Position numbers and translations under genes: made by a program. Positions 8,658 to 18,400 of a stretch of DNA of 64,000 bases are shown piece by piece. The stretch is from contig NZ_BAFK01000009.1 in assembly GCF_000296695.1 (NCBI RefSeq), forward strand, positions 105,911 to 169,910, written 5' to 3'. A model generated the notes under the pieces. It made no database searches. It was not told the DNA's origin and saw only the letters and a list, made by a program, of their open reading frames with translations. The DNA comes from Rheinheimera nanhaiensis E407-8. Its GTDB lineage: Bacteria; Pseudomonadota; Gammaproteobacteria; Enterobacterales; Alteromonadaceae. Numbering within the stretch: the stretch's first letter is position 1; each line of letters starts with the position of its first letter.

Positions 8658-9263
8658 TTACTCCCGAATGCGCTTGGTTTTATCCCAGACTTTGCTCTCT
8701 TTGCCTTGATATAGCCGCACGATATTTTCGCGGTGGCGTAAAATAATCAGCACGCTAAGCATTAACACCGGCAGGGTGTACAGCGGTTTAATAAACCAGG
8801 TAAATAGCGGCGCCAGGCTGACGGTTAAAATAGCGGCCAGTGATGAGTAGCCACTTAGCGCCACGATAATCAGCCAGCTGCCAATGAGTAAACCGGCTAA
8901 ATCCAGCCCAATCGGCATCATGGCGCCAAAGGCGGTGGCAACGGCTTTGCCGCCTTTAAAACCAAAAAATAGCGGGAAGATATGGCCCAGGCAAGCGCAA
9001 ATGGCAATCAGGCCCAGATACAGCGGTTCTATCTGTAAAAAGTACGAGCCCCACACCGGGATAGTGCCCTTTAAAATATCAAACACCAGCACCAGCACGG
9101 CAGGTAATTTACCGCCTAAACGCAGTACGTTGGTAGCACCGGGGTTGCCCGAGCCATGTAAGCGGGGGTCGGGTAAGCGAAACAGCTTGCTGACCAGCAC
9201 TGCCGACGAAATGGAGCCACAAAGATAGGCTGCCAGCATCATAATTCCAATCAGCGGGGTCAT
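8658..9263 (-). CDS. plsY: Glycerol-3-phosphate acyltransferase PlsY
   Basis: The inner-membrane enzyme that acylates glycerol-3-phosphate from acyl-phosphate, the first step in phospholipid synthesis. The 201 residues include the three PlsY motifs: [11 protein letters not shown] with [13 protein letters not shown] (about 35-50), [21 protein letters not shown] (about 93-113), and [14 protein letters not shown] near the end. Several membrane helices are evident. It converges with tsaD and is divergent from folB, as in E. coli. Confidence 0.96.
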   Translation of the reverse strand: MTPLIGIMMLAAYLCGSISSAVLVSKLFRLPDPRLHGSGNPGATNVLRLGGKLPAVLVLVFDILKGTIPVWGSYFLQIEPLYLGLIAICACLGHIFPLFFGFKGGKAVATAFGAMMPIGLDLAGLLIGSWLIIVALSGYSSLAAILTVSLAPLFTWFIKPLYTLPVLMLSVLIILRHRENIVRLYQGKESKVWDKTKRIRE

Positions 9264-9401
9264 TAAGGCGGTTCCTCAGCACCAGTTTTTACGTTAAGAT
9301 TGCATCCCGGCGAAACGCCAGCAGAATATAGGGTTTTCACGGTTTTGCCTATCCGACCAGCCTACCTGAAACGAGAAATAACGCAATGCGGATGTAACTG
9401 A

Positions 9402-9755
9402 ATGGACATAGTTTTTATAAAACAGCTACAAGTAGACACCGTAATCGGCGTTTACGACTGGGAGAAAACCATTCAGCAGCGTCTGGTTCTGGATTTGGTG
9501 CTGCATACCGATGTGCGCGCGGCGGCGGCTAACGATGATATTCGCCTGACGCTGGATTATGCCGTTATTGCCGGCAAAGTTACTGCGCTGATTACGGCGC
9601 AGCCGATCGAGCTGATAGAAACCGTGGCTGAGCGGGTGGCTGGCATGCTGCTGACTGAGTTTGCCACCAGTAAGGTTGATGTTACGGTAACTAAACCCGG
9701 CGCTGTACCGCAGGCGCAAACGGTGGGCGTGCAAATAGTGCGGAGCCGCAGTTAA
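9402..9755 (+). CDS. folB: Dihydroneopterin aldolase FolB
   Basis: A folate pathway enzyme that cleaves 7,8-dihydroneopterin to 6-hydroxymethyl-dihydropterin. The 117 residues match the family length, with MDIVFIKQLQVDTVIGVYDWE at the start and the conserved DYAVIAGKVTALI and LIETVAERVAGMLL segments. Its stop codon overlaps the start of folK (TAATG), so the two consecutive pathway steps are translationally coupled. Confidence 0.95.
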   Translation: MDIVFIKQLQVDTVIGVYDWEKTIQQRLVLDLVLHTDVRAAAANDDIRLTLDYAVIAGKVTALITAQPIELIETVAERVAGMLLTEFATSKVDVTVTKPGAVPQAQTVGVQIVRSRS

Positions 9756-10243
9756 TGGCGCGTATTTACATCAGTATTGGTAGCAATACCCGTCGTGATT
9801 ATCATGTGCGCTCGGCGGTAAAGGCCCTGAAGCAGCAGTTTGGCGCCGTGCAGTTATCGTCGGTGTACGAAAGTGAAGCGGTCGGCTTTGTCGGTGAGCC
9901 ATTTTATAATCTGGTTGCTGCTGCAGACACGCTGTTGTCGGTGGCAGAGTGCGTTGCGCTGTTTAAGCAGATTGAAGATCAGTTTGGTCGCGATCGCAGC
10001 GCGGCCAAATTCAGTGGCCGCACGCTGGATCTGGATTTACTGACCTATGATGAGCTGATTTGTCAGCAACCGGTGGAGCTGCCGCGTGCTGAAATTACCG
10101 AAAATGCCTTTGTATTGTGGCCACTGGCGGAACTTGCCCCCGATGCGCTACATCCAGGCAGCGGGCAAACCTACGCCAACTTGTGGCAGAACTACAGCAA
10201 ACAACAAAAATTATGGCCGGTGCCATTTAACTGGAGCGAGTAA
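9755..10243 (+). CDS. folK: 2-amino-4-hydroxy-6-hydroxymethyldihydropteridine pyrophosphokinase
   Basis: FolK pyrophosphorylates the pterin made by FolB, the next step toward dihydropteroate. The 162 residues show the family start [17 protein letters not shown], the substrate-binding [11 protein letters not shown] and [11 protein letters not shown], and the signature [15 protein letters not shown]. It overlaps folB by one base and is followed two bases later by uppP, so folB-folK-uppP look like one transcript. Confidence 0.95.
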   Translation: MARIYISIGSNTRRDYHVRSAVKALKQQFGAVQLSSVYESEAVGFVGEPFYNLVAAADTLLSVAECVALFKQIEDQFGRDRSAAKFSGRTLDLDLLTYDELICQQPVELPRAEITENAFVLWPLAELAPDALHPGSGQTYANLWQNYSKQQKLWPVPFNWSE

Positions 10244-10245
10244 CC

Positions 10246-11049
10246 GTGAGTACAATGGAAGTGATTATTCTGGCCATTATTCAGGGCCTGACTGAATTTT
10301 TACCTATTTCTTCTTCTGCGCACCTTATTTTGCCGTCAGCCATGTTTGGCTGGCAGGATCAGGGCCTGGTTTTTGATGTAGCGGTGCATGTGGGCACCCT
10401 ATTGGCGGTGATGCTGTATTTTCGCCGTGATATCGGCCAATTGACGGTGGGGTGGCTGCAATCGCTGGCTGGTAAACACAGTACCGACAGTAAACTGGCC
10501 TGGTGGGTGATCCTGGCCACTATTCCGGCCGGGCTGGCTGGCTTATTCGGTGCCGGTTTAATTGAAAACTTTTTACGCTCGCCCTATGTCATTGCCATTA
10601 CCACTATCGTATTTGGTTTGGCGCTGTGGCTGGCGGATGCTACCGCTAAGCAAGTGCAAAGTATGGCGCAGCTGAGCTGGAAACAGGCGCTGCTGATTGG
10701 TATCGCCCAGGCGGTGGCACTTATTCCGGGGACGTCGCGCTCGGGTATTACCATGACGGCTGCGCTGATGCTGGGGCTGGATCGGGTGAGTGCCGCGCGT
10801 TTCTCGTTCTTGTTGTCTATCCCTATTATTATCCTTAGCGGTGGTTATCAGGGCGCTAAGCTATTGGCCGAACCCACGCAGTACGATGTCGGTGCTATTT
10901 TGCTTGGCACCGGCTTGTCCTTTATCAGTGCTTTTGTCTGTATTCACCTGTTTTTAAAAGTGATAGAGCGGATGGGGATGTTGCCTTTTGTCATTTACCG
11001 GCTGATTCTGGGTGTGGTGTTGCTGTTGGTGCTTAACAGCGCAGCCTGA
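10246..11049 (+). CDS. uppP: Undecaprenyl-diphosphatase UppP (BacA)
   Basis: A membrane phosphatase that recycles undecaprenyl diphosphate to the carrier lipid used for peptidoglycan and O-antigen synthesis; extra copies give bacitracin resistance in other bacteria. The 267 residues contain the signature [18 protein letters not shown] near the start (Q where E. coli has E) and [20 protein letters not shown] in the middle, with about eight hydrophobic helices. The GTG start lies two bases after the folK stop. A 16-bp duplication covers its stop codon. Confidence 0.96.
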   Translation: MSTMEVIILAIIQGLTEFLPISSSAHLILPSAMFGWQDQGLVFDVAVHVGTLLAVMLYFRRDIGQLTVGWLQSLAGKHSTDSKLAWWVILATIPAGLAGLFGAGLIENFLRSPYVIAITTIVFGLALWLADATAKQVQSMAQLSWKQALLIGIAQAVALIPGTSRSGITMTAALMLGLDRVSAARFSFLLSIPIIILSGGYQGAKLLAEPTQYDVGAILLGTGLSFISAFVCIHLFLKVIERMGMLPFVIYRLILGVVLLLVLNSAA

Positions 11050-11115
11050 TTAGCGCGCAGCCTGATTAGCGCGCAGCTTAAGCAATACATAGCTTAAGCC
11101 GCGCTATGCTTAAGC
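11041..11115. repeat. 16-bp direct duplication and a GCTTAAGC repeat cluster after uppP
   Basis: Bases 11041-11056 are repeated exactly at 11057-11072, spanning the uppP stop codon. Immediately after, the palindrome GCTTAAGC occurs three times (11076-11083, 11092-11099, 11108-11115), so alternative hairpins can form between the converging uppP and cca genes. It may serve as a bidirectional transcription end, though no T-run follows. Confidence 0.6.
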
Positions 11116-11116
11116 C

Positions 11117-12343
11117 TTACACAGCCAGCCACTGCTGTTTAGCGGCCTGAATGGCTGCTAAACGGGCGCGCTGTAAGCCCTGTTTTATCGCTTCGCCTTG
11201 CAGACCCTGAGCGACCATATCTTTTGCCGAAACCTGCTGCGCCGCGCCGGCCAGCGCCTGCAGGTAGTCTGCCTGCCGGTATTCTGCCTGCTCAAAGCCG
11301 GTGCGGCCGCGTAAATCGGCGGTGCAGCACAGCAGGATGGCATCCAGCCGGGCCGGTTTACGCCATAAGTCGATAGCGTCAAACAGTTTTAACACAGTGG
11401 CACTTTTCAGCTCAAGGGCGCGGTGCACCAGCTGATGGTACTCACATACTAACAGCGCCAGTTCACGGCAATCATTTGGTACTTTCAGCCGGTCACACAG
11501 CTGGTTTATCAGCGGCAGCCCGGTATGTTCATGGCCATGATGCGACGGCCAAAGCTCAGGTTTAGTGACGCCTTTACCCAAATCATGCACCAGCGCAGCA
11601 AAGCGGATATCGCTACGCGCTGATAACATGGCGGCCTGTTCCAGTACCAGCAGTGTATGCACGCCGGTATCAATTTCCGGGTGCCACTGGGGTGGTTGCG
11701 GCACACCCCATAAGGCGGCCAGCTCAGGCATTAATACCTGCAAGGCGCCGGTATCGTACAGCAATTGAAAGTAAGCTTGTGGTGTGCGCTCGCCAAGCGC
11801 TTTGGCGGTTTCCTGCCATACCCGCTCCGGTGTTAACGTCACAAGCTCGTCTGCCAGTGTGCGCATCAGCTGTTGGGTTTCGGTCGCTACGCTAAAGCCC
11901 AAATGCGCATAGCGGGCATAAAAGCGGGCTACCCGCAGCACGCGCAGCGGATCTTCGGCAAAGGCATCAGACACATGGCGCAGCACCTTATGCTTCAGAT
12001 CGGCCACGCCGCCAAAGGGGTCAATCAGCTGGCCGTCGTCAGCTTGCGCGATGGCGTTAATGGTTAAATCACGCCGTTGTAAATCCTGCTCCAGGGTGAC
12101 ATCCGGTGCGGCATACACGCTAAAGCCGGTATAACCGCGGCCGCTTTTACGCTCGGTGCGCGCCAGTGCGTGCTCTTCTTTGGTTTTAGGGTGTAAAAAG
12201 ACCGGAAAGTCTTTACCGACCTGCTGATAGCCCAAATCCAGCATTTGCTGCGGCGTGGCCCCTACCACCACCCAGTCGCGTTCATGAAACGGATAACCTA
12301 AAAGGGTGTCGCGAACGGCACCGCCCACCAGATAACGTTGCAC
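11117..12343 (-). CDS. cca: CCA-adding tRNA nucleotidyltransferase
   Basis: Adds or repairs the 3' CCA of tRNAs. With a GTG start at 12343 the protein begins [25 protein letters not shown] in register with E. coli [12 protein letters not shown] and is 408 residues (E. coli 412). AGGA lies six to seven bases before that GTG, whereas upstream ATGs lack ribosome sites and would add an unmatched extension. The catalytic GGAVRD and RDWVVVG (DxD-type) head, the [10 protein letters not shown] motif and a C-terminal HD domain (ALVHDLGKG, then HHGHEH) are visible, as in the long gammaproteobacterial bifunctional type. Confidence 0.95.
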   Translation of the reverse strand: MQRYLVGGAVRDTLLGYPFHERDWVVVGATPQQMLDLGYQQVGKDFPVFLHPKTKEEHALARTERKSGRGYTGFSVYAAPDVTLEQDLQRRDLTINAIAQADDGQLIDPFGGVADLKHKVLRHVSDAFAEDPLRVLRVARFYARYAHLGFSVATETQQLMRTLADELVTLTPERVWQETAKALGERTPQAYFQLLYDTGALQVLMPELAALWGVPQPPQWHPEIDTGVHTLLVLEQAAMLSARSDIRFAALVHDLGKGVTKPELWPSHHGHEHTGLPLINQLCDRLKVPNDCRELALLVCEYHQLVHRALELKSATVLKLFDAIDLWRKPARLDAILLCCTADLRGRTGFEQAEYRQADYLQALAGAAQQVSAKDMVAQGLQGEAIKQGLQRARLAAIQAAKQQWLAV

Positions 12344-12442
12344 CGGCTTTCCTGTTGCGTGATTTTTTGCCATTATACCCGCCGAGTTGCAAAATGCACG
12401 GCTGCACCAGGGTGCAGTACACTTCAATCAGCAGGATGCCGT

Positions 12443-13372
12443 ATGTATACCGGATTTTTTGGCTTAAGCAGTGCGCCATTTTCCATTGCGCCCAACCCGG
12501 ATTTTATGTACCTGAGCCCACGCCATGCCGAGGCCTTAGCGCATTTACGTTTTGGTTTAGGTGAGGCCGGCGGCTTTGTGCTGCTCACCGGTGAAGTGGG
12601 CACCGGTAAAACCACCGTTTCGCGCTGTTTGCTACAGGAGCTGGACGATAAGGCCGAGGTCGCCTTTATTCTAAACCCAACCCTCTCAGAGCTGGAGTTG
12701 TTAGCGGCCATTTGTGATGAGCTGAAAATTCGCTATAAGAAAGCCGATGCCAGCCTGAAGCTGCTGGGCGACAAAATTAAAGCGCGCTTGCTGAAAAACC
12801 ACGAAGCCGGCAAACACACTTTGCTGATCATTGATGAAGCACAGCATTTACAGCCAGCGGTGCTGGAGCAGCTCAGGCTGCTGACGAATCTGGAAACCAA
12901 TACCCGTAAATTGCTGCAGGTGATTTTAATCGGCCAGCCTGAGCTGCAGCAACTGCTAAAACGTAATGATTTACGCCAGTTAGCCCAGCGCATCACCGCA
13001 CGCTACCACTTACTGCCGTTAACGCCGGATGAGGTCAGGCACTACCTGAAGTTTCGCTTGCAGGTGGCTGGCTGCAGCCGGCCGGTGTTTAGTGAGGCGG
13101 CAATAAAACGCTTGTACCAGTTATCCGGCGGTATACCGCGGCTGCTGAATTTAATGGCCGACAGGGCCTTGCTGGGCGCTTACAGCCAGCAGCAGGCGAT
13201 GGTGAGCGACAAGCTGGTGCGCCAGGCCGCCGGCGAAATTTTGCCACTGTCACAGCAAAGCAAGGCTGTGGCGCTGCCACGCTGGTTCTGGCCTGTGGTA
13301 GGCCTTTGCGCTATAGTGCTGGGCTTCGGCTTAGCCATGTTGGTGCTACCCTGGCTCGCCACCCAGTCATGA
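12443..13372 (+). CDS. exeA: ExeA/GspA-type AAA ATPase of secretin assembly
   Basis: An inner-membrane ATPase that, with GspB, helps place the type II secretion secretin through the peptidoglycan. The start MYTGFFGLSSAPFSIAPNP is the family signature. Walker A is LLTGEVGTGKTT and Walker B is LLIIDEAQHL, followed by sensor region LLQVILIGQPELQQLL. A single membrane helix lies near the end (FWPVVGLCAIVLGFGLAMLV). The protein is 309 residues. The C-terminal peptidoglycan-binding domain of Aeromonas ExeA is missing, so this may be a short form. ATG at 12443 has AGGA six bases upstream. The next gene is gspB. Confidence 0.88.
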   Translation: MYTGFFGLSSAPFSIAPNPDFMYLSPRHAEALAHLRFGLGEAGGFVLLTGEVGTGKTTVSRCLLQELDDKAEVAFILNPTLSELELLAAICDELKIRYKKADASLKLLGDKIKARLLKNHEAGKHTLLIIDEAQHLQPAVLEQLRLLTNLETNTRKLLQVILIGQPELQQLLKRNDLRQLAQRITARYHLLPLTPDEVRHYLKFRLQVAGCSRPVFSEAAIKRLYQLSGGIPRLLNLMADRALLGAYSQQQAMVSDKLVRQAAGEILPLSQQSKAVALPRWFWPVVGLCAIVLGFGLAMLVLPWLATQS

Positions 13373-13392
13373 CAAGGTGTAGAACAGACTAG

Positions 13393-14178
13393 ATGTCAAT
13401 TTTAATGGATGCGCTAAAACAACAGCAGCAACAAACACTACCGCAGCCCAATGACAGCTCGGCCTTCTGGCGCAAGTTGGCGCTGGCGTTAGCCCTGTTG
13501 TTAGCGCTGTGTCTGGGGGCTTTGCTGGCCTATTGGTTTACGCCGGCTGCCACTGTGCCCGGCCAAGCCAGTAACAGCACCGTGCCCGCCGCAGTGGCTG
13601 AGCCTGCCAGCAGCGCGCAAATTATTGCGGCATTAACGCTAAACCCTGATACCGCCTCACCGACACAGCTACCACAACAGTTGGAGCAAAGCCTGAACCC
13701 GCCGCCGGCGCCGGTACAAGAGCAGTTTGTTACCCCGCCACCGGTGGCGACCATGACTGCCGGTACTGCCGCCGCCGAGCCACAGCCATTGCAGGCCAGC
13801 AGTAAAGCCACTGCCGAGCCGATCGCCAGCAGCACTGAAGTGTCGGCCGAGCTCAGAGATAAATTTGCCTCGGCGCTGGAAGCCACTGCGCAGAATGTGC
13901 GCCCAAGCGCTGTGCCCAGCCATACTGCGCCAGCGGTTGATATCGCCAGCCTGGAGCGGACATTACAGCTGCAGATCCCGCCGCTTAAATTTGAGGCTCA
14001 CGTCTATGCCACCAGCACTAATCAGCGCTGGGTCAAGGTGAATGGCAAAACGCTGCAGGAAGGCCAGTGGGTAACGGCCGATATCCGTATCAAAGAAATT
14101 ACGCCGCAGTTTGTGCTGCTGCAGCTGGGTAATCAGTTATTCAGCATGGCGGCGCTAAGCGAATGGCAGGGCATCTGA
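13393..14178 (+). CDS. gspB: General secretion pathway protein GspB (ExeB)
   Basis: The partner of the preceding ExeA-type ATPase. The 261-residue protein opens with MSILMDALKQQQQQ, the usual GspB start. One membrane helix follows (about residues 30-50), then a long Ala/Pro/Ser-rich periplasmic linker. The C-terminal GspB domain (about 195-258) has PPLKFEAHVYATSTNQRWVK and VNGKTLQEGQWV. It lies 20 bp after exeA. The remaining type II secretion genes are not in this window, matching the separate exeAB locus seen in Aeromonas. Confidence 0.85.
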   Translation: MSILMDALKQQQQQTLPQPNDSSAFWRKLALALALLLALCLGALLAYWFTPAATVPGQASNSTVPAAVAEPASSAQIIAALTLNPDTASPTQLPQQLEQSLNPPPAPVQEQFVTPPPVATMTAGTAAAEPQPLQASSKATAEPIASSTEVSAELRDKFASALEATAQNVRPSAVPSHTAPAVDIASLERTLQLQIPPLKFEAHVYATSTNQRWVKVNGKTLQEGQWVTADIRIKEITPQFVLLQLGNQLFSMAALSEWQGI

Positions 14179-14188
14179 CTAGCTACGG

Positions 14189-15325
14189 CTAGATATAGTT
14201 ACGCACATCCAGACCGTATTTTTTCAGCTCCACACAGCTGTCTATCTGCTCTTCCTGCTGGCGGGCTAGATCCAGTACCTTAGGTGTAACATGGTGCTGG
14301 TGCACACTGTGGTAAAACACCTTCACTTTAGGTAATAACGGCTTTTTGGCGTTATTTTCCAATACCAGCGCCAGTTTGCCACTCGTCAGTTTTACCACTG
14401 AGCCTGGCGGATAAATACCAATACATTTAATAAACTGCTGCAGCAGTTCGGCATCCAGCTTGTGTGGTGTGCGTTCGAGCAGCAAGCGCGACGCTGCCAG
14501 CGGCCCCAGTTTGCTGGTTTGTGGCGAGGTGAGTTTTTCATAGCTGTTGACAATAGCCAGCATGCGGCTGGCTTTTTCGATTTGACCGGCGCTGATCTTC
14601 GGTGAGCCGCTGCCATCAAGGTGGGCGCAGTGCTGGCTGATCCACAGCGAGACTTCACCGGACAGATTAGCGGTTTTTTGCAGCGCATTTAAGCTGGCCG
14701 GTATCGCTTTGTGATCTTCGGCTTGCAGCAGATCAGGGTTTATCGCTTTGCCAATATCATGCAGCAGTGCCGCGGTAATAAGGGCCTGCACCTTGTGTGG
14801 CGGCAAATTCAGGTAACGGCCAAAGGCCGCCATATAAACAGCACAATTAATACTGTGCTGCAGCAGGCTGTCGCTTTGCTCGGCAATGCGGCTTAAGCAT
14901 AACAGCACATCCTGATTGCGGCTAATCGACTCGGCCAGGCCGGCACTGACTTCGTAAACCAGGGTGAGATCAATTTGCTGCTGCTGGCGCGCCGCGTCCA
15001 GTAGCTGGCGCTGGGCTTTTTGCGTATTTAGCAGGGCGCGTTCGGCCTTGGGCCACTCATCACTAAATAAACTGCGTGCTGCGGCCTCATCGCTGCGAGC
15101 GGTTGGGGTGGTGCTATCAGTAAGGCCTTCTGCCGGCTCGGGTTTCAGGGCTTTGGCCGGATCGACCAGCACCACCTGCACGCCTTTACGGCGCAGCATA
15201 TCGACGGCCTGGGCATTACGTACCCAACCGGCATGCTTAACGATCACTTCGCCGCTTTGTTGTAGCACCTGCACCACGTAGCTTCCCGGCTGCAGATCAG
15301 CGATGCGGACTTCCTGATACGGCAT
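14189..15325 (-). CDS. HD-GYP family protein with DUF3391, catalytic motif degenerate
   Basis: A 378-residue protein with an N-terminal DUF3391 domain (about 1-110) and an HD-GYP domain (about 125-300), the fold of cyclic-di-GMP phosphodiesterases. The HD pair is present (LLHDIGKA, H189-D190). Elsewhere the signature is eroded: HHExxDGxGYP reads HCAHLDGSGSP (about 232-242) and the later VxDxYDALTS reads IVNSYEKLTS, replacing metal ligands. It may bind but not cleave the nucleotide. AGGTG lies six bases before the ATG. It converges on gspB with 10 bp between. Confidence 0.85.
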   Translation of the reverse strand: MPYQEVRIADLQPGSYVVQVLQQSGEVIVKHAGWVRNAQAVDMLRRKGVQVVLVDPAKALKPEPAEGLTDSTTPTARSDEAAARSLFSDEWPKAERALLNTQKAQRQLLDAARQQQQIDLTLVYEVSAGLAESISRNQDVLLCLSRIAEQSDSLLQHSINCAVYMAAFGRYLNLPPHKVQALITAALLHDIGKAINPDLLQAEDHKAIPASLNALQKTANLSGEVSLWISQHCAHLDGSGSPKISAGQIEKASRMLAIVNSYEKLTSPQTSKLGPLAASRLLLERTPHKLDAELLQQFIKCIGIYPPGSVVKLTSGKLALVLENNAKKPLLPKVKVFYHSVHQHHVTPKVLDLARQQEEQIDSCVELKKYGLDVRNYI

Positions 15326-15443
15326 CTATTACACCTTTGCCAAACGCTTTGTTAGCGGCTCAGTATACCTGAAGCACCTTAACTATAAATTAACAAAAAG
15401 ATGATTTGTCGTTGCGCTGCGACAATATGAGTTAAAACATAGC

Positions 15444-15469
15444 ATAAAGCCCGTAAAAACGGGCTTTAT
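15444..15469 (-). terminator. Terminator downstream of putA
   Basis: A perfect 11-bp stem (ATAAAGCCCGT/ACGGGCTTTAT) with an AAAA loop lies 22 bases beyond the putA stop. It ends the putA transcript before the upstream region of the HD-GYP gene. No long T-run follows, so efficiency is uncertain. Confidence 0.65.
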
Positions 15470-15490
15470 CATAGGGCTGGCGGCGAAATA

Positions 15491-18400
15491 TTAACCGAGG
15501 TTGTCTGCCATCGTCATCAACGACGCATTACCACCAGCAGCGGTGGTGTTGATGGTGATGGTTTTTTCTGTCACCAGACGCTGCAGTAACTGTGGGCCGG
15601 CCGGTGCGGTAATGAGCGGCAATATTGCCCCTGGGCGCGCGGCAATCAGCTCGGCGCACAGCGGTTTTACCGCACTGCTCACGTCCACCATGGCACCGGC
15701 CAGATCAGCATGCGCCAGTAAGGTAGTCAGGCAGTCCAGCCGCACCACCGCCAGCAAATGCTGTGGCATGCCGGCTTGTTGTAAGGCTTTAATGCAGGCT
15801 TCGGCTTCAGCAAAATCCTGCTCTTCTACCGCCGTGATCACCGCATTACCAGCGGCCAGTGCGGTAATAATAGCGACCAGCCAGTAGCTAAAGCTGCTGC
15901 TATCGTCACGTACCAGTGCCAGCACGCCGCGTGGGTCCAGCACCAGCATATTGCTTTCACCGGTGGGGCCGGGCAGGCTCACGGGCTGTTGCAGTTCGCG
16001 CTCAACCCGCTGCAGTTTTTGCTGCGCCAGGGTCAGTACCTGCTCTAAATCCGGCTCCTGCTTGTTTACTACGCTGTTAGCGGCCAGCGAGGCCAAGAAC
16101 TGCCGCAGTACCGAGGTGCGCTGGTTAATCGGCAGCATGGCCCAGGCCTGTTGGGCGCTGGCAGCTACCGGCATGGCGTAGGCCACGGCGTTGCTGGTGG
16201 TTTCACTTAGCAGGCTATGGCGTTTTTGCTCGCTCAGCTCCGGGCAGCTGACATCCAGATTATCTTTTACCAGCCGGGTTAAATAAAGCGGACCGCCGGC
16301 TTTAGGGCCGGTGCCTGACAAACCGCGGCCGCCAAACGGCTGCACGCCGACCACAGCGCCAATCATATTACGGTTAACATAAATATTGCCGGCTTTAATG
16401 TCGCGGGCAATACGACGGGTAAACTGCTCAATACGGCTGTGGACGCCCATGGTTAAACCATAACCGGTGGCATTGATCTGGTTGATAATGCTATCAAGCT
16501 CATCGGCCTTAAAGCGGATAATGTGCACCACAGGGCCAAATACCTCACGCTCCAGCACGGTTAAATCGCTGATTTCGTACAGGCGCGGGGCAAAGAAGTA
16601 GTGTTTACCTTCCTGCGGAATGGCGCACTCATAATGCAAGGTGGCTTTATCGGCCAGATACTGCACATGGGCGCTTAAACGCTCATGGGCTTTGGCGTCG
16701 ATGACCGGGCCTAAGTCGGTGCTAAGCCATTGCGGGTCGCCGACATGCAGCTGGGCCATAGCGCCTTTTAACATGGTGATAATTTTATCGGCCACGTCTT
16801 CTTGTAAAAACAGTACCCGAAGCGCTGAGCAGCGCTGGCCGGCACTTTGGAAACCTGAGGAGATCACATCGTCCACCACCTGCTCCGGCAGGGCGGTAGA
16901 GTCGACAATCATACAGTTTTGGCCACCGGTTTCAGCAATCAGCGGCACCGGCTCGCCACCACGCTCGGCCAGCTTACGGGCGATCCAGCAGCCGGTTTCG
17001 GTAGAGCCGGTAAACATCACGCCCTGAATGCGGCTGTCCGGTACTATGTGCTCGCCTACCTGACGGCCAGGGGCAATCACCAATTGCACCACATGCTCGG
17101 GCATACCGCAGTCGCGCATAATCTCGACGGTGCGAATGGCGATTAAACTGGTTTGCTCGGCCGGTTTGGCGACCACAGTGTTACCGGTAACAATGGCTGC
17201 TGCCACCTGGCCCAGGAAAATGGCCAGCGGGAAGTTCCACGGGCTGATACATAAAAACACCCCGCGCGCCTGCTGCGGCTTGGCAAACAGCTCTTCGGCA
17301 CGGGCGGCATAATAGCGGCAAAAGTCGATGGCTTCGCGCACTTCAGCCACGCTGTCACCCAGGGTTTTGCCGGCTTCTTTTACGCACAGCGCCAACAGCT
17401 CATTGCGGTGCACTTCTAATGCATCGCCAATGCGGCGCAGCAGCGCAGAGCGCTCGCTGACGTCGGTCTGAGACCAACTGGCAAAGGCGCTATCAGCATT
17501 GGCCAGGATCTGCTGCATTTGGTTTTCGTCGGCATAGTGCAGGTAGCCAATAATCTCGTCCAGATTGGCCGGGTTGGTTACCGGCACCGCATCGTGTTGC
17601 ACTGGTAGCTGTTTAATGCTGTCAAACCACAGCGACATCACTTTTTTAACCTGCTCTAACTGGTCAATGTCGGTCAGGTCCAGGCCATTGGAATTGAGCC
17701 GCTCGCTACCGTATAAATTGGCCGGCAGCGGAATTTGCCGGTTGCGCACACTTTGCCAGCCGCGTACCGTTTCTACCGGATCAGACAGCAGCGATTCAAC
17801 CGGTATGGTTTCATCAACGATGTTGTTAACAAAGGAGCTGTTGGCGCCGTTTTCCAGCAAGCGGCGCACCAAGTATGCCAGCAGGTCGGAGTGTTCGCCC
17901 ACCGGCGCATAAATGCGGCAGGGGATCTTGTCTTTAATGACGATTTCATCATACAGCGCATCGCCCATACCGTGCAGGCGCTGAAACTCAAAACCGCTGT
18001 AATCGCTGGTCATTTCCATAATGGTAGCGACAGTGTACGCATTATGGGTGGCAAATTGCGGGTAAATGCTGTCGCGGTAGCTGAGCATTTTCTTGGCACA
18101 GGCCTGATACGACACATCGGTTGACGGCTTGCGGCTAAATACCGGGAAGTCGCTAAAGCCTTCTAACTGGCTTAGTTTAATTTCGGTATCCCAATAGGCA
18201 CCTTTTACCAGCCGTACCATCATTTTACGGCCAACTTTCAGTGCTAACTCGCGCAGCCACTCGATCACATGGATGCCACGCTTTTGGTACGCCTGTACCG
18301 CTAAACCAAAACCTTCCCAGCCCTCCAGCGCCGGATCGCTAAACACCGCCTCAATAATATCCAGTGACAAGTCCAGCCGGTCGGCTTCTTCAGCGTCAAT

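Noticed and set aside
12338..12442. A longer N-terminus for the ExeA-type ATPase
   Set aside because: The added residues would overlap cca, have no family match, and the ATG at 12443 has a good ribosome site and the family signature.
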